Below, piece after piece: positions 57,561 through 64,000 of a DNA stretch of 64,000 nucleotides. Below the pieces are notes generated by a model. It saw only the letters and a list, made by a program, of their open reading frames with translations. It ran no database searches and was not told the origin of the DNA. Each line of letters opens with the position of its first letter. The first letter of the stretch is position 1. Source of the DNA: Cliona cf. orientalis (Eukaryota > Porifera > Demospongiae > Clionaida > Clionaidae); contig OZ005689.1 in NCBI GenBank assembly GCA_963930775.1, forward strand, positions 16,398,760 to 16,462,759. Direction: 5' to 3'. Made by a program: the position numbers and the translations under genes.

Positions 57561-58273
57561 CTATGATTTTGTGAACTTGAGAGCAAAGGAGTCGTTTGAG
57601 GGGGTCCAGTGGGGCCTTGGCCCTACCAACTTTGTAGCCAGGTGACCCTACCCCTACCCTACTTTTAACTAAATCATCTTTAAAACAATTAGTTGGAATA
57701 ATTTAAGGTCTGCCGGCCAACTCGAGCCTGTGTGGCCCTACCAAGTTTGACTCCATGTGACGCCAGTGCTTGAGAGAAATAATGGAAATGCTACTTTGTT
57801 CCGGTGACACTTAAAAAAGCGCTCTCTGCACCCAGACTAGGAAGATATGAACTTGTACCTATATTTTGTTGTAATATATAATAGTATAACTATCTTACAT
57901 AGTGATTGGTTCCATGGCGCTTCAGATTTAGACGTCACGAGAACATCGACGATCTTTACCAATCATACGCTTGTTAGTTGTGCGCATGAGCAGAAAGCAA
58001 AGTAATGGCCATTAAACCATAGATTAAACCAAGCGGTTAGCTACACGGACGTCACATACGGACGTAATGTACATTCCAATGGACGTCATTCATTCACCAG
58101 ACCAGCGCCCCCCCCCCCCCCCCCCCCGGGACCTTTGCGTAGGAGGGGCTGGTGGGAGGATCCGGAGTCTCTGTTCGCAGATCGACAGCTGGACACTCGA
58201 GTCTTTCTTTCTGGAATATCGGTGGTGCCAAACTTGGCTGTCCGGCGATAACTACGATATTCAATAGCGTACG
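57561..58273. other. Repeat-derived stretch upstream of the Ig-FN3 gene
   Basis: Continues the preceding repeat for part of its length; a 20-base C run lies at 58108-58127, 150 bp before the start codon. No exon recognised and no clear promoter. Confidence 0.4.
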
Positions 58274-61200
58274 ATGAGACGCATCCTCAAAATAATGTTC
58301 GGCCTAGAAACCTATTGCTTTCTGTTATTTTACATGGTCTGTCAATACCCCTCGTACATAGACGGTACAGCAGCAGGTGCGTGACGTTCTGTCATGGGGA
58401 TATTATAGCTACAGTTACTAATAATTTTATTCTTACAATGCAGCGATTTTCTGGGCGCCGTCGAACCTGACTATTTCCCTCCAGTCTTCTTCTCCAGCAG
58501 AGTTTCAATGTGGTGGACAGGGAACTCTCTTACTGTGGTATATCAATGACGATATAGTGGTATCATCTACAAGACCAACTTATGAGGCGAAAGGATTCAT
58601 ATTTGCAAATCAAGTCCATAGCAATAATACGATTGTCAATACCCTCACAATTCCAGCCACAGTGGAAAATAACAATACCCTACTGAGATGTCATGCAACT
58701 GGCACACTAGGACCTGCCTCTTCTGAAATTGCCAGGCTAACAATAGCAGGTATTTACGACCATTAGGCTAGGCAAATTACATTCATAGTTTAGCATCAGT
58801 ACCCGCATGCTGCTCAGCCTCTCTGCTTCAAGCTGATTTGGCTTGAATTCAAGGGATGTGGCACCAATTTGGGGGCTGAGTAAGGCATCAAGGCTGTATC
58901 CGGTGTGGAGTAGGTATGTTTTACCTTAGTCACTGTGTTATTAAAGTTAATGGCACTGAAATTTAGCGATTTTGAAAAGAGAGCATTAATTTTAGCTAAT
59001 ATCAATAAACTTTGATATCTCAGAGTAGTAGCTAGATCATTCCAGATGGTCAGTGAGGTAACTACACAACAGATACTATAGCCTACAGTAGAGGCCATGA
59101 AGTCACCATCTGATGAAGAACTGCATGGACTAGAGCTCAGACTCGTGTGAACATTACCACATTTTTTAAATTTTTCAATTAACCTTTAAGTTATTTCTAA
59201 TTAACGGATTATGTTGTCTTGAAGAAATCTTATTATTGTTTTAGCGAATAATTGCTTCTAGTCGTGAAATTTGCTAAATTAAGATGCAGTTAACTTTAGC
59301 AACACTAAGGTACTGTACTGACTTCAAGAATGTAGGTCAAGGATGTGGTTGATGCTAAACTATGAATGTGGTTTGTCTGGCCTTAACAGTACATGTATGC
59401 ATGTAGCGTAAGCCGCCATTCATCGGCATACAAATTTCCCCAATTTGTAACTCCCGCCAGGAATGACGTATGAACTTGATTCTTGCAGCGAAAGAAAGCT
59501 CACGAAGTAGGCTCTCATTAGCTAGAATCCAGAGAGGTAGACCCTATTAATCAATGAGTTATGAGCGCTAATGCATAAATATCATATTAATTAATACCAT
59601 GCATTTATCGTTAACAGCATGCCTATTCTTTTCCATAACGGCGAATGTACCATTAAATTTTATCGGCACCTTGTCTTTCTCGAGCCTTTTACTGCTGTCT
59701 TATATTACTTGACATAAAATTTTGTCCCCAGATACCTCAGGATGTCCTCTCACTATATCTGTCTTCTCATATCGATTGCTTGCTTCGTCTTTGAATGGCA
59801 GTCATGAGCGTGTTGATAGTACGCGTAAAATCGATACTAGAGCCATTTCAATAGTACGATAAAATCATGAAGGACTAAGGTGTTTTCTAGGCATCAACCT
59901 TCACCTTAGGAATGACTATGACTGAATAATATTCCTTTTAGCTCTTGCTAGGCCACGGTGAAGCTGCCTTGAGCTGTTTCTCCCTCTGAACGCCAGGTAC
60001 TTCATCCCATTTCGATCAAACTTGGCAAAGAAATTTGGCAAAGAGCTTCTTTGCCATGCCTTTTGCTAGTAACATTCTCCCTGTTTACTTTCCTTGGTTT
60101 GCAAAAGTTTCAGGTCCATAAATACTTCAGCGATGTCCGCATAATCCCGTAAAGTATATCGTATACAAGATGTCGAATATTGGTGCAGGAGTGCTGGTAT
60201 TATGTACATGCCAGTATAATATAATGACAACAGTAGATGTACTGTATCTATAAGAAATTGTCAATCCAGTTATTATACTATAGTAATTCTTGTAGAAAAT
60301 ACATACACGTATGTAATGATATTATTGGAAATATTGACATTGTGCAGGTCCACCACTCACACCTCAGCCAGTATTCCATGTTGTGAATGCCACTCACATT
60401 GAAGTACAGTGGGAGAAACCGTTTGCTCTCCCAGAATTTGACGTGAGAAATTACACACTATCAATTTGGAATACAAGCTCAAATAGTCATGTTCAGCCAA
60501 ATCAACTAGTTCCTGTCTCTACAAACACGGAATATCCTGTCAGTTATCGCATCAGCAATGAAGGAAACATACCAGATAATTGTGTGTACCTCAATTTCAC
60601 TCTGACAGCCTCTAGTGATGCTGGTACAAGTGCAGCTGGGTTTACTACTGGAGGCTTTGCTATTGGTATGCACTTTGCCTCTTTATGCATCAGTTTAGAT
60701 AATAATTGTACTGTGGAAGCCATACAGATCAAAGACACTGCTAGTTATATAAACCGGATGAGGGGACTATAACTAATTAGGGACCCTCAGATCGTGCTAT
60801 AAATATTTGCATTCCTGTGGATTTTACAGAGCAACGTGTATAGTCACCACGAATATTTTACAGCCAGAATAGAAAGCATAGGCTTCTGGTTGCTGGAGTG
60901 CCATGGGCTGTCGAAAGATCAGATAAGGATCCAAAACAGCTACCTATCCACAAAAAAGGTGTGCTGTACAGCTCAATGCAACTCAGGGGCCTGCCATTCC
61001 ATGCCATGTTGGCCTTCTTGCCATGATATTCATGCAGCTATGTAGCTAAAACTGGTTTGCAAACCTGCATATTGGGCTAGAGATTAGTGTGACCATCTCT
61101 AGGTGCTTTTGTAGTGGTAGTTAGTAGGTGGCAATCCCATAGCTGCAGTTCAATATTAATTTTGTCAAGAGCCCATAGGCAGAAGCAAGTTTTCTGTGCA

Positions 61201-62947
61201 TTCGGTTTGAATGATTAGCCATCTTCACTTTTAATCTAAATAGATCCATGTAGCCATTGAACAAAATAGCTCCATCTACACTATTATACTGGCAGAATTG
61301 GGCTGGATTTTGTAGACGCTTGCATGATCTTTTCTCTTAATTGTCTAGAAAAGTTTAGTGTGACATAAATTAGCTACCTCATGCATGATCAGCACTTTCC
61401 ATAGTACAAATTGGTTATGGTATACGCCCGGCCATTTGTGGCATTATAGCAGTTTAGACTACTCGCAGTTGTATACTATAATAATAATAATATATTTGCT
61501 GGTAAACAGATGGGACATTCCGGTAGTATTGGCTGCATACTTAGTTAGAAGGCTTCATTCCCAGAAGATGAGTCATAATAATATTAAAAGCCTGTAGCTA
61601 TTATTCATAAACCCATAATAATTATGTACACTATGATGTTAATACCTTAACACGTGCACATTCTGTACATAACATTATCACAACTGTTACAGCTTCTTCA
61701 CCCATTGATACTCTGACACTACATTATGAGGTGACATTCTCCACTGACATTACTCCTATTCTACATATAAACTTTATTGTGAGTAAAAAAATTGTGTGCA
61801 CATACTTATCTATGTTATTGTAATGATCTAAAATCATATCTGAGATGTCAGTGCAATGAATCCGTAATTATTTATTCAAAAAAATGAAATTCATAATTTT
61901 ATAGGCCCCAAAACTTTATTCATAGTTACTGTTGAAGGGGTGTATTGTACACATGTTTACTACACTCACTGGGGTGTACGGGTACAGTCCATTTTTGTTA
62001 TAAGCTCATGTGCTTATCACTCTCGGTGGTAAAAAAATATGTGCCTATTAAACGATACATGCCTAATAGAGAGCAAACTTTCGACCCCACCCACCACCAG
62101 CACGTTTGAGCGCTCAATCACAAAGCTAGCAAATTATGAACATAGCGATTCTTGGAATAAGCTCTGTAATGGAAGTTTGATCAGAAGCCATTGCTAGAAG
62201 AAAACGGTGAAAATAGCTGACTGTTTTTGGCAAGACTCACTTTGAAGTTGAGGTCAAGAGTCCTAATCTGTCTTGGTGGAATATCACAGTGTCGAGTATA
62301 GCCAGTCTTGTGCAGCTGGCTATCTGAAAACTCATGTAGAGTGTGGATAACTTTTAATTGAACGATGAATATTACTGTCGTCTAGCTATATTGGGCGCAT
62401 GCGCTTATTATAGACAATATTTAAGGAGTATGCACTTGTTAACCGCTTATGCGTAGTTCTGCTCCATTACCAGATGTTAACCTTTGCATGCATGCTTTCC
62501 TTATTTGACTACAGTGTTCATGACTGTAGTGTTCTTATTTAGACGGTGGCAGATATACAGGGCATTTCATTGATATAATTATCACAATAATATTATAATT
62601 GTAAATTTTCCAGTTTCCTCATATTTGTGATTATCATGATGCAATATATGCTGTTACCATACTGGATGAAGATCAAAGAGTTTACCGAACAGATGATGTA
62701 GTCTATGATGGAGATGGCCCACAAAATGTTGAGGTTGAAGTGAGATATGGCATGGAGATCAACAGATTGTACACTGCAGTCATTAACATCACCACAGCAG
62801 TCCAATCAACTACTACAGAGTTTGTATTTAGTAAGCACCTGATAATAATTATATATGGTAACAGTTGCTTCAACTACTTCAATCATTTCAGGTACCAGCA
62901 TACGAAGAGGAAACCTCACACCAGGAATAGCCACTGAATCAAGTTAG
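58274..62947 (+). CDS. Secreted Ig-FN3 protein, six exons
   Basis: Exons: 58274-58376, 58444-58749, 60346-60665, 61693-61778, 62614-62830 and 62892-62947; all junctions are GT..AG and phases agree. Exon 1 encodes a signal peptide (MRRILKIMFGLETYCFLLFY). Exon 2 is an Ig-like domain: EFQCGGQGTLLWYINDD has the first cysteine and core tryptophan, and NTLLRCHATGTLG the second cysteine. Exon 3 is a fibronectin-III domain (GPPLTPQPVFHVVNATHIEV ... LNFTLTASSDAGTSAA). Exons 4-5 form a second FN3-like domain (LHYEVTFSTDITPI ... RLYTAVINITTA). Exon 6 adds 18 residues and a stop at 62947. About 360 residues, with several N-x-S/T sites and no membrane segment. The short last exon and a MITE 35 bp beyond suggest the original 3' part (perhaps a membrane anchor) may have been lost. 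Adhesion or recognition role inferred. Confidence 0.75.
61995..62460 (+). mobile_element. TTAATAAGCGCATGC repeat family copy in an Ig-FN3 intron
   Basis: Lies in the intron between exons 4 and 5 of the Ig-FN3 gene. Inverted full-length match to 48593-49091 and partial match to 13686-13850. Confidence 0.75.
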
Positions 62948-62981
62948 TTATAATATGAAAAACTTGGACCACATCCCCAGT

Positions 62982-63464
62982 CAGGCTTTCATTTAGGATT
63001 TTGGCAAGGGGGGGGGGGGGGGGGGGGCAGCAAACGTGACAATTGTGGAGTTAAAGGGGGGGGGTGAGGACTATAGTAATACGTCATCCATCAAGAATAA
63101 AATTATAATGTAGAATAATAATTATTACATTAGGGGGATCTGGGGTAGCTATACTCCCCCAGGAAAGTGAGACTGTTTCTGGTAGCTTCTGAGACCCGGT
63201 TGGGGAGAAGCCTGTCAGGGATATCCCTCCATTTTAATAGTCAAATGTTGGATGGGGAATGCGTTTCCTAACGCGGGTAGCACGAAGCTTCAGATAGCTA
63301 GTTAGCTAGTAAGTTAAATATGAGCAAGACTGCCTTGTTGGACACTTTCACTGCTTCAACTTTTTACATGTATATGTATTGTACGTATGGTTGGTGGCTA
63401 TTCTCAAGGGGGGCAGCCAGCTTCCAAGGGGGATGAGTGCCCCCCCCCCCCAAATGAAATCCTG
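62982..63464. mobile_element. MITE of the CAGGATTTCATTTGGG type
   Basis: Ends CAGGCTTTCATTTAGGATTT and AAATGAAATCCTG. Flanks CCAGT (62977-62981) and CCAGT (63465-63469) form a perfect 5-bp target duplication. A 20-base G run (63008-63027) lies inside the left end and a 12-base C run (63440-63451) inside the right end. 483 bp, non-coding. Confidence 0.85.
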
Positions 63465-63474
63465 CCAGTATATT

Positions 63475-63535
63475 TACCCCGCGCGCATGCGCAAGGGGTA
63501 ATGTGATCGGTTTTGTCTGTCGTCTGTCTGTCGTT
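63475..63535 (+). repeat. Copy of the CCTCGCGCATGCGCGAGG palindromic repeat
   Basis: ACCCCGCGCGCATGCGCAAG then GGGTAAT, followed by a CTGTCTGTCGT run. Related to 34312-34372 (inverted) and 47319-47375. Confidence 0.6.
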
Positions 63536-63805
63536 AGCACAAAAATCGCCAGATCTGGAGATCTAGGCATCTGAGCGACTCGTAAATATAACTTACCCGT
63601 CGATATCGTCGAAAAACTGGCTTCATTATGCTTCGAATCGTTTGGCAAGGTCTATGAGCGTCGCAAATACTGCATTTTGTTGGCCACGCCTATCAACACT
63701 ACCCACCATGTGCTTTCTGCTCATGCGCACAACCTGGCACAATATGTAGGTAAAGGTCGGCAACAGCCTACAGGTGGCATGCAGCTAGAGAGTTCGAGAT
63801 CGACG

Positions 63806-63842
63806 CTGCAGCGCGCGGGGTATGTGCTCTATAGAGCTCTAG
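63806..63842 (-). repeat. Copy of the AGAGCACATACCCCG repeat
   Basis: The reverse complement reads CTAGAGCTCTATAGAGCACA then TACCCCGCGCGC, matching 57494 at all but one position over about 32 bp. Confidence 0.75.
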
Positions 63843-64000
63843 TTTAATGGTGTATTATGGTAAAAGGTCGTCAATATAGTATGTACATAGTCTACAAGCC
63901 ACATCTAGTGCAAGATTAGCTTTATTTATCCACAAGATTACATAAACCAAGAGAACGCATACTTGTCAGAGAAAGTAGCACTCAGCTTTTAATGTATTCA
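63843..64000. other. Window end, nothing recognised
   Basis: AT-rich sequence without a recognisable gene or repeat end. Confidence 0.4.

Noticed and set aside
57494-63842. One 6.3-kb transposon containing the Ig-FN3 gene
   Set aside because: The end block also occurs singly at 47255, there is no target duplication, and the gene looks like ordinary host sequence. Kept only as a low-interest observation.

Overview
The window is animal nuclear DNA: AT-rich, with intron-containing genes carrying canonical GT..AG junctions, crowded with small inverted-repeat transposons (MITEs), and with no bacterial operon structure. A large secreted/membrane protein combining right-handed beta-helix repeats with a multi-pass membrane tail, a TPR/zinc-finger gene and an Ig-FN3 adhesion-type gene suggest an early-branching metazoan, most likely a demosponge. 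This is inference from protein style; no marker gene fixes the species.

Layout. 1-7.1 kb: a (GA)n tract, a decayed LINE, and a 4.5-kb minus-strand beta-helix membrane-protein gene. 7.2-11.3 kb: transposon-derived DNA, including a 1.5-kb TIR element, a foldback carrying a captured DEAD-box helicase fragment, hairpin repeats, and one MITE nested in another. 12.2-13.1 kb: a small single-pass membrane-protein gene (minus). 14.8-20 kb: a decayed plus-strand copy of the gene that lies intact at 22.2-25.4 kb (minus), interrupted by a 1.37-kb palindrome built of ~45-bp hairpins. 25-34 kb: mostly non-genic, with a LINE tail and at least five MITE families.

33.8-48.3 kb is a composite bounded by two inverted, diverged arms that each carry a copy of the same small exon. 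Inside are an unrelated minus-strand exon (36.0-36.4 kb), a 5.2-kb two-gene DNA transposon (36.6-41.8 kb; spliced P-like transposase plus a convergent accessory ORF), a 2.7-kb coiled-coil/transposase-like ORF (41.8-44.5 kb), and a broken hAT transposase cut by a MITE.

49.1-54.1 kb: a MITE split by a 4.75-kb CACTA-like element (TIR CACTGTAAAAAAC, CAT target duplication, subterminal TATAAGC repeats). That element holds a spliced minus-strand gene fragment with four tandem copies of one 68-nt exon; this is the most unusual structure in the window. 55.2-56.2 kb: an unrecognised 327-codon ORF followed by a hairpin. 58.3-62.9 kb: a six-exon secreted Ig-FN3 gene whose last codon lies 35 bp from another MITE.

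A recurring theme is a set of MITEs with CAG..CTG ends and 5-bp target duplications, seen in five independent insertions, most of which carry long homopolymeric C or G runs.
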